Below are positions 40,211 through 55,200 of a stretch of DNA of 64,000 bases, piece after piece; positions within the stretch are counted from its first letter, which is position 1; each line of letters opens with the position of its first letter. Below the pieces are notes generated by a model. It was not told the origin of the DNA. It searched no databases and was given only the letters and a program-made list of their open reading frames with translations. This DNA is from Chamaea fasciata (taxonomy: Eukaryota; Chordata; Aves; Passeriformes; Sylviidae): positions 64,181,414 to 64,245,413 of the forward strand of contig JARCOQ010000005.1 in the NCBI GenBank assembly GCA_029207755.1. The letters run 5' to 3'. The position numbers and the translations under genes are program-made.

Positions 40211-43200
40211 GCCAGCGATAACGGGGGGCTCACAGTGATTTGGGGGGGGATGGAGGCACCATGGGAAACGGCTCCAGGCTGGTTGGCAGGGAAGCTCTCT
40301 GAGCATGGACATGAGGGGCTCAGTGAGTGGATATGTCTCCGTTGTGCTGATATGTTGGTAGGGCATGCACTGAAGAAGATGCTGTCGAGAAATAGTTGGG
40401 TACTAGGAATGAAGGATTCCATATCCCCAGCAGGGCTCAAAGCCAGGTTGCATGGGGCTCTGAGGAACTTGGTCTAGTGGAAGGTTTCCCTGCCCGTGGT
40501 AGGAGGGTTGGAACCAGGTAATCTTTCAGGTCCCTTCCAAGCCAAACCATTCTATCACTCTGTGTTTCAGCAAATGACCTTCTGACCTGGTCCTGCAGAC
40601 CTGTCAAGGTCAGGGTTAACAGAAGTCATGTGATCTAAGGCTGGTGAGAGCATGGAGGTAGACTAGGTCCCTACATCCAAATGGGAGCAATACCTACCAG
40701 AGAAGAGACGTGGTGTTGGTATCTGGGTGTGGGGGTGTTTTGCCTCAATAAGAGGTGAGTTTTCACACTTCAGGAGGGCCAGAGGTCTGCCCTACACAGA
40801 GACATTCCAAGCTGCCAGAGGCAGCCACTCTAAATTGTAGAGGCCTATATCAGGTTGCTGCTTGCATTTGCTTCCTGCTTGTTTTCTCTGGATGCCACAG
40901 TGAAAGCAGGAGGTAGCAAATGCCTCTCTAGTCTCCCCCAGCTTGGGTGTCTCTGAGGGGGAATGTGAGTTTGGGATTGCTTGGGGGCACCATGTCAGGC
41001 TGGAGAAACTAGCTGAGCTGCTGGAAGGAATCTGCCCCGACCTGCTGCTGTAACCCTGTGTGCCCCGGCAGTGCTTGGAATCTGACGCCCATCTGCTCTA
41101 ATCATTGGTATTCCTTGCAAGGCAGGTAGGCATCGCCCCACCTCACTGTGCCTCCGGCATGCACGCGCTCCTTTGCCTGCTGCTAAAGCTGACAAGGGTG
41201 ATGTGTCCCCGGTCACGTTCTGCTCTGGGACTGGTGGTTCTTCCTTTGAGGTTGCCCATATTGACCAAGTTCTCTTTCCTGATCTGGCCTCAGGAAGGCC
41301 TTTTGCCATGACACCAACCTCTGTCAGGCATAGGATTGACTGTGACTTCACTGGGGAGCTGTGGTGTCCGTGAGAGGGTGAAGCAGGCTGGTGTCCTTAC
41401 AAGTTGAAGCTGAGCAGGTAGGCTGGAAACTGAACTGCTGCCTGCTGTGTTTCATGTGGTTGCCCCAAAACCCTCAGCATAGTGTTCTGGAATGACTGAG
41501 AGCCAAGACATTCAGTGTCTTTGCATCACTCTGGGTCTTGAAGGAGCTGCATGGTCTTGTGTCCTGCAGCTCTTGGATGGTATGGCTCGCTCTGACTAGC
41601 TATAATGGAGCCTCTGAAAATGCTCCCAGTTGCAAGGCTGCTGGGTGGGAAAAGGCAAATTAAGGACAGGAACACTTGCAATTATTGTTTTTTTTTTTTT
41701 TTTTGTAAATGGCACAGTAACTGGGAACTGAAAAGCAGAGGCTCAGTAAAAGCTTATGATAAACACCACTAAAACCACCTGATGGTTTCCCATTAACCAT
41801 ATTTACCATCCCATTAAAGCAGCATGCTGCTCCTAAGTTGTCAGTGGGCTTAAATCTGCTCCTGGCAGATGTCCTAACTACACGCTTCCCAGCTCCTCTG
41901 CACGAGTTGCATTGTAGAGACAAAGCCCAGGGCCTTACAAGGACATGGCATGTTGTAGAAGGATTTTCAGGCGGCCATCAGGAGAGTAGCATAATTTCAT
42001 CTCATTCCAACTTCTTCAGCCTGTCCCGATTTGGAAGTGGGAAGATTGGATCAGAGGCAGTAAATCTCCTGACGGCAGAGGAAAAGTGGTTGCCCTTCTT
42101 TTCTTCTAAAGTGCTTTCAGTCAGCCCAGTAATGGGACTTGGCAGGGATCTGTGATCTTCCTTTGTGCGGGGCTCTCCTGGCCCACACGAGACAGCTGCG
42201 CTGTTCCCTGAAGGCTGGAGTTCCTCTGCATGCAGCAGCTTTCCTGCTTCCTGCTGTCTTCCCCTGGGATTGCAGAGGGGAGGAATGGGCATATCCGTAG
42301 GAGAGCTGACCTGAAGCTCTTCCCTACCTGTGTGACACCACTCCTCTGCCACACTGATCCCCTGGGCAATGCTGCTCTGGTGGCTGTCAGCCTGTCCCGG
42401 TTTTATGACCTAGCCTAGATGGACCCCTGTTGTGCTGCTGTGCTGGGAGGGGACACACTGAGGAAGAGGCTGTCATGAAAGACCATATGGGTAAGTGAGG
42501 CTGAGGACAGTTTTCCACATGACCCCTGATTTGAACACAATCACCATGGAATAAGGCAAATGGCATTGGAGGGATGGTGCCCTGGAGAGCTTTGGAACAG
42601 CTCCCACAGAGCTCTTGGAAACACTATAGGTTTGCTCTTTTTGAAAGAAGTAGACTGGAATTCCTCAGTATCTACTGAATTCAGCTAAAGGTGTCTTGAA
42701 GTGACTACCCAAGAACGAGGTGCATACCTGTAGGACCTGTGTATTGAACCATGCAGATAAAAATCCCTGACTCTGCTGTTCTAGGCACTTCACTTGGCTT
42801 CGTTGCCTCACTGTCCCAGTCAGGGAAACTTGGATTTAGCCTCTGTGCTGCTGGCTGTGTGATCTGAAGATGAGACATTTAATCTCTTCTCTTCCCTTTT
42901 CAGTTAAGCTGGCAAAATCCAGAGCAACTTGACAGTGGACTGTGGGGATTAATGAGTTTGTTTGCTCAGTGCTCTAGAAATTTGAAGCATGAAATTAGTG
43001 TTTACAAGGCATTTGCTACAGCTTTAGTGAAGCAAAGAACATCTTTCAGCATCCCAAGCTCTACAGCTTCCCTGGTGCTCAGGGAAGGCTCTTGGCATTC
43101 AGGGCTGAGAAGAATAAAGGGGTGTGGCACATGCCTTTGGAGTGCTGGGAGACATGGAGGCTTGAGGAAAAACAGGAGATGAGAGCTGTTTTAGAAACGC

Positions 43201-46200
43201 TGTTTTGTGTCCCTAGAGCCGTGGGTTTGGTTACAGTCAGGATCACAAACCTTGTTTGTTCCTTCCTATGTACTGCTTGCATTTCCCTGACAAGACCTGG
43301 GAAGCTGAATGGCTTATTATGTGGCACTGCCTTAAAGTGCTCATGATTTATATTTGAGGAATCCAGGAATTTGCTCTGGTTTTAGCTCTACGGCACACCC
43401 TTCCCCCTTCTCTGGATCTGCTGTGCTCCCTGGCAGCTGCCCTAAACCCTGGGGTGCTTAGTGGCTCTGCATGTATCTCATTAGGTAAGTGCTTGGGATG
43501 TTATTTGCATAGAAATATTACTCCAGGATATGGTACAACACTGGGGTTTGCTGAGTCAAGACAGTTGTTCAGCTGGGATAGCTAGAGTCTTGCCTGTTCT
43601 TACATTCAATCCCTTGGACAGGTATTTTGGCAGGAGAGGAGCCTGAGCAGAGCTGGATGAAAGACTGCTGAGATCAGGGCAAGGAAATAATGTGACATGC
43701 AGCCACATGTAACAGAATTGTGAGATGACGAGTTCTGGGCTCTGTGCAGAGGAGACAGTTTATAGAGGGGAAAGAGGTGTGTCTGGATGACTTTTCCCCG
43801 TGCCTGAGAGGCCATGCTCCTTGCACATTGGTACTGGGAGTTTGCCTGGAGCCACAGGGATGCCACGTGACCAACTTGCATATGGGAGTGCTCATGTCAG
43901 GAGCAATACAGGTCAGTGTGGTCCTGCTTGGCTTATCAGAGACAAAGCTGGAAAATGCAGTGGAGAGGAACTGAATAAACTGATCCCTGGGGCCTTGTAC
44001 TGATGAACTTCAATGTCTCACATAAAGCTGAGTCTGCAATCCTAAATTAGTGGAAAAGAATCTTCTATTCCCTTGCTACTTGGTAATCTCTTGATACATC
44101 ATGAGCTTCATTCACATCCTCTCTGCTGGCATCTGCTTTTCCTAATGGAGTTGCCTTGGTTTACTAAAACAGCTTTGGTTCGCTGGGGCAAAGTGGAACG
44201 GACATGATGTTTTGTCTGTCAGAAAATGCTTACCCTGACCACCAAGGAGTCTTCAAGCTTCCAGCTACACTGCTCCCATATCCTGAAAATGAAGGCATTC
44301 AAAATGAAAGTCATGAATGTTAGAGGGCAGTTGATATATAACTTTGCTGTCATTGCTTCTCCCATGTTCCAAGTTGGCATTTTCTTTAAAAGGAAAAAAA
44401 AAAAAATACTGCAAGGTTAAAGGACTTCTTGGCAAAAACAAAACAAAAACTTAGAGGAAAAAACATTTCCCAGTGGAGACTAGTTATAGTTACAAAAATG
44501 GCAATGTTTTTGAATTAAAGCATAGGCTGCAGCTGAAGCCTTTGCTCACCAGCATGTAAAGAAGGAAAAGTTGTGGTATTTTGAGCAGTCTGAGCTCTGT
44601 ACATGTATTCACTTGAGCTTTCAGGAAGGTAACAGAGCTGAACATCCAGCCCATCTTTCTGTGTGTCTGCTGCATTTGCTCTCCCAGCAGTGAGCGGCTG
44701 CAGCTTCGTTCGTCTGTGAGGAAACGGCACCAGCAGCCTCTTGCTTTTGAACGGAGGAAATGTAATTTTATGGTGGTGTAGGCAGCTGGGAAAACCTTCC
44801 TGAGCTCATCATGGACTTCCTCTGCAGCTTTGGGAAAGCTGCGTGAGGGGCTTCAAGAAGCGGCCGGCTGCCCTGCCACGTGGCGCCGGGACAGAGTATG
44901 TCAGTGTTACAGGAAAAGGCAATAAAATCCAGAGGGGGATGGAGGCAGGAGGTTTCTGTAGCCCCTCTCTGCAGGTGCGTGGTGCCACCTCACCTGGATC
45001 CTGCACACCACCTTCAGGGTGGGGAATGCATTCCCCCCTCTAGTCTGAATTGTCGTTCTGTGTTGATCTCCCAAGCTTTGGCACCTCTCTGTGGTCCATT
45101 GGGATGGCTTTGCTTGAGCCTAGACCTCTCTGGACTGCATCCTCCCGTGAATCCAGCTAGCAGGCACACCAGGCTGCTGTATGAGGGTGCTGCATGAGGG
45201 TTACATTTTTTTGTAACAAAGCTAAGATCCTGGGCAGGAAGGAGCTGTAAGCACTGCAGCCTGATGGTGTTTTTTCACACACTATACCCACACACACATG
45301 CAAAAGGCATAACTAACTCCTTCCTGCATTTCTCCCCCTCTTTTGAAAGTCTGCAGACTACTTTAACTTCCTGCCCTCTGCTTCCCTGGTGAAGGCAGCT
45401 AATCAGTCCCTGTGTGCAGGTTGAGCTCCCGAAGGGCTCCAGGGAAACAAGTGAAATGGGTTGGAACGAATGAATCCCCTGTGTTGGAGACTGCTGGGAT
45501 TCCTCTGTGTGCCCTGAGCACCTTGCATTTAACTCCAAGGGCTGCAGCTGAGGACGGTTTGTTGTGAATGTTTGGGGGAAAGGACAGAAATGCAGTTTAA
45601 GATCTTCTGTGTCACCCCCAATTCCTTGAGGTGGTGCAAGGGAGGTTTGTCTAAGGACCCTCATAGAGCTACCTGATTCTGTCCCTTCTTTCTCTTGAGG
45701 TGAGGGATCTGTATCCCCATCCTCCACTGTTATGCCAGTGGCCTTGGAAAAGCAAGTTTGGGATCATGTTATGCACTCTTTGGTGCAGCAGTGTGTGGTG
45801 CTAATTGAAACATGGCCCTGGTATTTCTGCAGCCTTTAATCTCAAGGGCTGAAGCGGGTAACGAGAGACAAAAATGACGTTTTAATTTCCTGGTCACCAC
45901 CCATTTGGGACTCGCTTTCTTTTTTTTAATTGCAATTTCCCTTTGGTTTTCTTGTCCTGTTAAAACCTGAAATCTGCTTTGCCAAGGTTTTGTTTATCTA
46001 GGATCTTATGTGCTGAATTTTATGGTTGACTGTCCTGGGAATCTACATATGATGGCATAGGGACACTTTTCCTCTGCACTTCATGTGGCTGTTTTGTGCT
46101 CTTTCATTTCAGAGACTTTGATTCTCTCTCCAAGGATGATGTCTATGAGAATAATCGCCTGGTAAGTCCCCTTTCTGCAGTGCACAGAAGGAAGAAGTGA

Positions 46201-49200
46201 TGTGAGAGTGACTTGATGAAGGCCATGTAGTGTGGGAGGAATTTGTGACAGTGCTGAGGGTATAAGAAAAATCAGTGTTTGTAGGTAACAGGCAGGAGTT
46301 TCTCTGGAAACAAGGGAATCTGAAACATCAGCTTCCAGCCTGGTTATCCAAATAGTTGCCAAGACAACATCTCAGGTGAAGATTTAAATGGTGCAACATC
46401 TTCTTGACTTCAGTTGTTCCAGATTTGCAGGCAATGGGAGCAGGAAGATAGTTTTACTTCAGGCATCAGCAGAGAGAAAGGTCATGCTAGACCCTGGTCT
46501 GCAATGTTCCCGTCCTGCTTGGGACAGCTGAAGCCAGTAGCAGAAGCAGGCAGTGTGAAATGGGGAGGTGTCCAGCCCCAGGGACTAGTGATAGGACAGA
46601 GCAGCAATAGCCCTGTTTTTTTTAAAATGAAAGACCTAATTGCTGCAGGCTCCATGTGATAGTCTGTGGAAAGGCATGGCCCATCACCTTCTCAAGATGA
46701 GTTATGCTACATACAAATATCTTAAGGGCAGATGTCGAGGATGAGGCCAGACTCTTCTGTGGTGCCCAGCAACAGGAGAAAGAGCATTGGGTACAAACAG
46801 AATTACAGGAATTCCTCAGCTGAATATGAGGAAAAACATTTTTTTACAGTGAGGATGACAGAGCATTGGGCTAGGCTGTCCAGAGAGGAAGTAGAGTAGC
46901 TCTAGGGATATTTTAACCTCAACTGGATGTGATTTTGTGTCACCTGCTTTAGCAGGGGTTTGGACTAGATGATGTCTGAAATCTCTTTCAGCCCCAGCGA
47001 TTCTGTAATTCTGTGATTTGGGATTTACAGGATTAGGGTTGTCCAGTTGTGTCCTGGCATGTCCTTTCGGTCATTAGCAGCTTTTTCCATTCCAGACCCA
47101 CACAATGGGTATCTTGTCCTATATGACACCTCTCAGGTGGAGTCTCTCTTCATTCCTTGCTTGCTTGCAGCCTTGTGTTCAGTAAGACTCAGTCCAGACA
47201 ACTGGCTTAAAGCCAGGCTGAGCAGAGCAGGATGTCCATGGTGGCCACTTTTACACCCCTAGTTACTGCAAATATCCATTCTCTTTTGTTTCTCCATCCC
47301 TTTACTTTTGTATCTCACACCCTTCACAGCACCTCATGCCACAGACACTAGGTACCTTCAGTCTTTACTCACACCCAACACCTTTATCTGTGCACTTGGT
47401 ACCTCACTATTCAGTGCCCAAACCACTCTCATCTGCTGCTGGCTTACTTCTCTTCAGTCCCTGCCATAGTTTTGCACCCCCGTCCCTGGGAGATCAATGC
47501 GGGTACACTGCCCCTGGCTCAGCAGAGGGATGGCCGGTGTAGAGACAGTAATCCACACACACTGCGAAGTGGGAAACTCTCCGGCAGTTTTTTTCCTCCT
47601 CCATTCCTTCCTTTTGGGTAGCCGTGTATGTCAAAGGAGGAGATGGGTGCTTCTTATCACAATGTCCTTGTTTCTGCCTGCTGAGACACAGAAAAGTACT
47701 GAAAGCACTGGCTTGTGCATGGCAGGGTGCTGGATGTTGAGCCCAGATGGCTCTGTTGATTGTGGGAGGGGAAGGTGTGGCACCCTAGAGCATGAAAGGA
47801 TGTGCAGTTAGTGTTTCTGTGGGGTGAACATTTGGGGTGGCTGAGGACACTGCTCAGTAGAGTTCAGTGTCACTGGAAGCATCTGCCCGGCCTCTGCCCT
47901 TTGTGGTTCCAGACAAGACTCTGCCAGGCTCTTGCGTGAGGGCACTGCTGGCTGAGCTAAAAAAACACTGGGTTTTTTTCAGTGAAAACTTGAAGGGAAC
48001 TTTGCTTCTGTTGCTACTTTTTTTTAGTCAAGCAGCATGTCTGGATGCCTCTGTCCATAAAGGATGCCATAGGTTCACTATTTAGCCTTCCCTGGGTTCC
48101 TTCCACTTTGATATTTCTGTTATTTTTCATGAAGCATCAGTTTACTTTCCTAAATGCCTCTGTGCTGTTCCTGCAGGCCTTTGAGTTGGCAGAGCGGGAG
48201 CTGGGCATCCCAGCCCTGCTAGATCCCAATGATATGGTCTCCATGAAAGTCCCCGACTGCCTTAGCATCATGACTTATGTGTCTCAGTATTACAACCATT
48301 TCAACAACCCCAGCCAAGGTGAGTGTCCTCCCACCCCTCAGGCTTCGAGTTTGCCCCTGTTTGAGTACAGGAAACCCAGCAACCCCCTCTGCTTCCTCCT
48401 TCCTGTGGCAACTGGGGGCTGTGTTTCTGGGGAAGGGTAGAGGAGCAGGTAGTACCTGCCTCTCCTACATCTTGCTGGTGCCCCTGAGGAATGCCTGGAA
48501 GAGAGAGTGCATTTGGGTGAGGTTTAACAAGTGGTGGAGGTGATGTAACAGCTCAGGCTGTGGAAAAAGAAACGCCTTTCTCCTCCCTCTGCACTGCATT
48601 CCTGCCAACTTGGGTTGGGCCACCTCCCCTGGTGCTCACCAGAACCCTTTGTGATCTGCTCTAACCCACTAAAATAGGAGAAAGCTAGATAGGAGCCCAT
48701 CTACCACAGCTCATTTTTATCACATAGGTACATGTTAAGTGACTGGAGGACAGAGGGAGTGGAGGCAGGGTGAATGTTTCAAATCAGCTCATCTGTCCCT
48801 ACAACTGCAGCCTGAGCTGAGTGCTCTGAGACAGTTCTTCCTGGCATCCTTTGACTGGGTGGAGATGAGAGCTCCAAGTCTCCTCTGTTTTAGTCTGTAG
48901 CCACAACATCAGATAAATCTCGTCCACTTGTATATGCTTCTCCAGGGATGCTGGTCTCCCAGACAAGGATTCCTGCTGGGGACTAGTGTGTGAGTTCCAG
49001 CCCCGACTGCAAGAGATGCTTCACAGACCTGCTGACAGCCTGGAAGCCCTGGGGCCCAGTGGGTCACCACAATACATCAGCAGCTACCCCAGCTGCTCTG
49101 GGCTTTGAGCGTTGCTTAGGGAGTCAATTACAAGGAAGCCAAGTGGCACATGATGAGTAAATAAAATCACAGTGGGAGACTGGTATCCCTGGGCCACAGA

Positions 49201-52200
49201 AGGGGATTCACAGCAGGCCAGGCTCTCTGGCAGCCTCGCAGCTGACCCATTATTAGATTGTGTTTGTCTCTTCCACGTAAAATAAGCACTGAAGTTTTGG
49301 GAGCAGCAGGTCTCATCCTATGTCACAAGGCTGGATGATTTTATTTTTTCCCCTCCCCTTCCTGCACATGGGTGGTGTGAGTCACCACTGCTCTCCATGC
49401 CTGATCCTCCTTCCCTCTTGCCTCCAGTCAGTGTCCCTCCACCTATGAAGCGACCAACTGCTGCCTCCTCTCCTCCTCTGCTGTCCCACAAGATGCCTGT
49501 GGCTGCAATTGAGAGTCCTTCAGCACCACAGGTACCTAATTTCTTGATTCAAAGACAGCCTAAGGCAGTGGTGCCCCCTGCACTGTGGGTGAGGAGATGG
49601 GAAAAAGCCTGTCACAGAGCCATGGATTTCTGCAGGGGCTTGCCTGTGTATTTTGGGAGTGAGAGGTGTTTGGGGTTTTGTGTCCTTGTGGGATCCAGCT
49701 GAGAGTGATTTTTCTCTGTGGGTCTGTGGACTGTAATTTGTCCATGGCAGGCAAGAGGTTGGGCAGGTTGGTGCTGGATGGTTCCTTGAATCACCCAGGC
49801 TACAAACACTCTCCTTCCTATGTGGGGATAACCCTGTAGATGAGGAAAGAACAGGAATGTGGGACTAGAAGGCAGAAAATATGCCTTTTATTTCAGGTTT
49901 TAGCAGTTGTCTGGGAGGGCACCTTTTTCAATGTTTTGCAGGACCCTGGTAAATGGGGTATAGATTAGTCCCTTCCACAGCCCTTCAGCTGTAGATAGGG
50001 CCAAGGCACCTTTTGGAGTGGCCCCTTCTAATTTGGGAAGAGGCAGCCTGCCTGTGCCCAGGCTTGAGGACAGCTGTTCTGCGCATTGTCAGCCTCTGAG
50101 GTCAGCCTCTGAGCTGTGCCATGCGTCCTCAATGATGGGCCTTGCACAGGGAGCAGCTGTTCTGGAGAATCCATGGTCTGGGGAGCAGCTTGTGGCTCCC
50201 ATCCTGAGCTGCCTGTGCGTTGTGTCCCAGGATGATGTCCCCCCGGAGCCCTCTGAGCAGTCCCAGCGCAGCACGCTCAGCAGCACCTGCGCAGCCTGCC
50301 AGCAGCATGTCCACCTGGTGCAGCGCTACCTGGCTGAGGGCAAGCTCTACCACCGCCAATGCTTCAGGTATGTCGTGGCTAGCTGTGGTGGGGCGGCCTC
50401 TCCCCTCGGCAGACTGGGGGTCTGTGGCCTGCTGCACCCCAGCTTCGAGTATGTGCATCCCTGGGCAACATGGAACATGAACAACAGTGCTTGAAGTAAG
50501 AGTGAAGATGTTCCATTTGCCTTCCAGCCCCCTGTCCCAGACGTCTGACTAGCCCCTTGTGTCCCAGTGCTCCATTCCTACCCTGCTCCCTGCCTCCCTT
50601 GCTGACTTGTGCTTTCCCACTTTACTTACTTGGAATCCCAGCCTCTTGAGCTTCTCCCACCTCCATAAATAAGGATGCTCTGCCTCTTTACCACCTGCCT
50701 ACGCAGGACCACCCCCCTTCACCTTCCACTGAGGTCCAAGCCATGACATCATGCTACAGACCTCCTTCCACCTACACTCCACATCCTCAATATACAGGCT
50801 ACCATGCTGCCTGGGTGGTGCTGAGCTCCCAGGGAGCATGTGGAGAGCTGCAGACTGTTAACAAACTGAGGAATGAGGGTTTACACGTCAGCAGCTCTGT
50901 GGTTACTCCCTGAGTGCAGGTCCTTACCTGCAGTACCTGTGAAATCATTTCACTTTGCTTTCCCTGCTGTGATGATGAAGAAATGAAATCTCTCCCGTGG
51001 GCCACAGGACAAGAGTTGGCATATGAGGACAGAAACATTGAGCTACTGGGAAGATGTGGAAGGCCTCATTCACCTGCCTAAGCCAGCTGGGGACGTACTA
51101 TAGAAACAGTGGCACAGGAGGGGAGCTGAGCTGGGTCCGATTAGACTTCCAGTATGCATCTGGGACAAAAGCAGGAGTTTTGGGGTTCAGGTGCAACACC
51201 CCACTGTCCTAATGGGTCAGGAGTAGGAGAGGTGCCATGTCTGCCATGGCACAGCTCATGGCCCTTCAGACTGAGCAGGGAGATCCCTGTAATTTTATCC
51301 CAAATGTTTTGCCTCCTGATTATTTTCTATTTTCTGTTTTGTTTTGTTTTTTTTTTTTTTTCTGTGCTGATTCATGGACAGTATTTGGTCAGAAATGTCC
51401 TATGGCAGTGGTTCCTGTGGTCTGATAGAGATAAACCCAAAGCAAACCACTTTCTCCCCTTGTCTGAGCTTTCCACCTTCTCATTTCATCATACCCCTTC
51501 TCTCTCGAGTCCCTGTGTCCTTGCACTTCTGCTCTCCTTTCAAAGAAAATCCCAGTCAACCGGATGCCCAGAGCAGAATTCCTTGCCAAAATTATTTGCT
51601 GGCAATGTCGGGCAGCCAGCTGCTGCATGCACCAGATATTCAGACAAGAAGGAACAGGCTTAGTTTTCATGGGAGTGCTTGATTAGCCTTTGGCTGTCTT
51701 TCATGTATGCTATCCACCTCCCTTCCCAGGTGGAGAAGGACTGACTTGGTTGCCAGTGCTTTGTATCATGCGTGCGCCTGGAGGGTTTCATTAGGAAGCA
51801 TTCAGAGGCTCAGTGGGGGAAGAGTGGATGATCCAAGGAGATGTGGCAGACAGCAAAGGACAGGGAAGCTATTAGCCCAACAACAGGCAAGGCGGAGTGT
51901 AAGAATGGGCCTGCTGCATAAGGCCCTTGTCGTTCCAGCCAAATGCTGTGGCCCAGCTGGAGGCCATGGTCAGCATTACTGAGGCTGAGCATGAGACCAG
52001 GCCAGGCTTGTTTGTCCTTTCTCCTGAATACTCTGGAAGCCTCCAATGCAGTAATTTTCTGAGTTGAAATTGATGTAGTTTTATTTAATAATCAGCATTG
52101 GGGAGTGGTTGTTTTACAAACAAATGTGTCTGACAGTCCTGTAACCTGCCAGGACCCTTGGCCCCACAAGGCAGTCCGTAGCCTCCAGTTCAGAGCCAGT

Positions 52201-55200
52201 TGCGTCCTAATTCCAATTGATTGTCATTGTTTTATATCTGTGAATGGTTGATGCCTCTCCCCATTCCAAGTGTGGAAACCACACCATATCCCAATACCAC
52301 TTGTCACCCTTCCACATCTATTAAATCCTTTCTGAGATGAAGGAAGAATCCAAGTGCATGCAGTATTTGAGTTGTGAACTTGCCATGGGTTTCTACAGTG
52401 GCCTGGTTACATTTCTCTACTTCTTTTCCAAATTACTTCCCCAAGGGCACTCTAGGATTTAATAGCAGGGGTAAGAACTAACTCCTTGTCCCTGCAAGGG
52501 TCTTCCAGGTGTGTTGCCTTCTGTGAAGGGCAGAATGGTATCCCCCATCTCATGGTGCTCTCTCTTCTCATTGGCAGGTGTAAGGAATGCTCCAGCACGC
52601 TGCTCCCGGGGTCATACAAGCCTGGGTCAGAGGCAGGGACTTTTGTCTGCACGCAGCATCGTGGTAAACTGGCCATGAGTGGGCAGACAGAGAGGAGGCC
52701 CAGTCCAGATCGACAGTCACCAGAGCTAAAAACTGAGACTGGGACTGGCAGCATGGGAGAGAAAGCCCTCCAGGCAGGAGCAGAGGTGGGGAAGGATGAT
52801 GGTGACTCCCAGGAGAGTGTGGCAGAGACCACTACGCCTGCAGAGGGCCTTGCTGGCCCAGCAGAGAAGGACAGCACAGCCAGCAAAGCAGAGATACCGT
52901 CACCCCCTGCTCATGCTGGCAATGAGGCACCTGTCTCCCAAACTCCCCCTAGGCCTCCAATCCCCAGCAAACCTGCAGGGCTCACCCAGGACAAAGCCAG
53001 CTCACTGGATGGACGGCTCAGAGACTCACGTCCCACCCCAGCCCCAAGGAAGGCCACTGATGCATCTGCCCTCTCTCCTCCAACCTCCCACCCTGTCCCC
53101 CGGCCCAGGTCCACTCTGCAGGGCGAGGGCAGCGAGTGTGGGCCCAGCATGGTGAACGGTAAGAGGGCACTGTGGTGGCAGGGGTTACCCTCCACATCCT
53201 CAGTGGCTGCAGGTTGGCTGAGTTCCCTTCCTTCTCTGCAGCCTGACACTCTTCTGCCTCCGAATAAATCTTGGGCTCAGACACCAGGTCTTTGATTGCC
53301 AGCAATTGCCAGCCATCCCCACAGCAAGGAGAGCACTACTAGTTTTCGTGCCTATCTACCCCCTTGTATTTCTCCAGAGCTCTCCAAAGGCAGCAAGCCA
53401 CTGTGGAGGAAAGATGGTAGAGCTGGAGGAGTTTACAGGTGTGGGAATAGAGGGCATGTCAGTTCTCCAGGTGCAGCTCCCAGGGCAAAGTGGGGAGAAA
53501 AAGGCAGAGGGGATGTTTGGGGTGAGCTGGCTGCATTGACTGTTGGAGAAATGCCATGAGGTCTTCAGTGAGTGAGAATAGCCACCTTCCTGTTGGAAGG
53601 TATCTAAGAGGTGCCTCATGTTGATTTAACCTCTTTCATGTCCTTTTGGTGTGTCTTTCTAGGTCGGGTACCTGAACCCAGCCCCCCTGTCCCAAAACCT
53701 CGAGGGAGACCCTGCTCCTCTGATCGGTACGTCCTTCTGTCTGCAGATCACGTGAAAACTCCATAGCAAGGTGGGGACAGCACAGCTGTGGTCTTCTCTC
53801 CCACCTCCATCATCCTCTTAGGAGGATGTAGGCTTTGACCAGGTTCCTTTTCTAATAGGTGCTAGTCCAGCATGGTCAGCCGGACAGTGTTCATCCATAC
53901 CTCCCAGGGCATTTGTCTCTTATTGTAAAGAGTTTGAGTGCTTCAGAAAGGTGTTTCTGTGGCACAGGCAGATTGCCAAATGCCTTCTAAAATGGCTCTG
54001 CTTGTGGGTGCTGAGAAGGGGACATTTGTCTGCCTTGTGGAGGGTTTGTCCTGGGAAAGGTGGGAAGACCAGCTATGTCCATAAAGCTCAGCCTTTACCA
54101 CTGCTTAGCAGATGGAGGCTGTAGTATTCAGACACCAAAACACTGGGCCCAGCAGGCAAGTCAGGCAGGCTGTGTTTCCCTGAGGCCCATAGGTTTGCCC
54201 GCAGAGAGTGAGACACTGTGTCTGGGGAAGCCTAGGGCCATCCTTGGATGAGAAAGCTGCTTCTGCATGGGAGACATCCTGCTCCATCCTTCCTTTCCCC
54301 CCAGGGGCTAAGTCCCTCTCCAGTGCCTCACCACCCCACCTTATCTCTGCCATCTTGATTTCTTTCTCTTTCTCTTCTACCAGTGGTGGAGCTGCTGTAA
54401 GAGCCAAGGACCCACCATGGATGGCCTTAGTGCAAGCAGAGCCCAAGAAGAAGCCAGCTCCCCCTCCTCCCCCAGGCAACAACAATGAGACTCCAAGTAG
54501 GACTTCAGAGGAGGATGGAGAGGATGTGGGGAAAGCCAGGAGTGAGGAGAGCAGGTCTGATACCACAGAGCCCAAACTGTACAACCCCTTTGAGGAAGAG
54601 GATGAGGAGGAAGTGGAAAGTGCTGATACTCAAAAGAGCACACCTGAGCAGGAGCAGAGTGAGACTGCTGCCAAACCTCTCCACCCCTGGTATGGCATCA
54701 CTCCTACCAGCAGTCCAAAGGCAAAGAAGCGGCCAGCTCCACGAGCCCCCAATGCTTCCCCACTAGGTGAGCTTCCTCCCACTCCTTTATCCCTCCTCTG
54801 CAGCCCTATGCATCTCCTTGGAGGTTCCACCTTCCCAGGTGCCTCTGCATCACCCTGGCAGGCCATGTGGTGGTTGCTCTAGCTTGCATTAGCCATGTCC
54901 TCTCTACCCACTGGAGCACAGCATTTGTAGGCAAGATTTTACACTGACCCTTGTCTCCAGTGTATGCCACCCTCCCCTTCTGTCTTGTCTGTCCCTTCAT
55001 TCCTCCCTGAGCTCTCCCTTTGCTTTGCAGTCCACCACCCCATCTCCAGGCTGTCACACTCTGAACCATCATCCTCCACCCCATCTCCAGCCCTCAGCCT
55101 CGAGAGCATCAACTCTGAGAGTTCAACCAAGGTGCTGGGAGACACCGACGAGGCCTCAGTGCCCAAAAGCTCCTCCGAGCCCACTGTGCACATGCCAACA

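Noticed and set aside
51340..51362. Poly-T run in MICALL1 intron 5 as a possible antisense retroposon tail
   Set aside because: No adjacent retroposon body or target duplication was seen; a simple homopolymer is sufficient.
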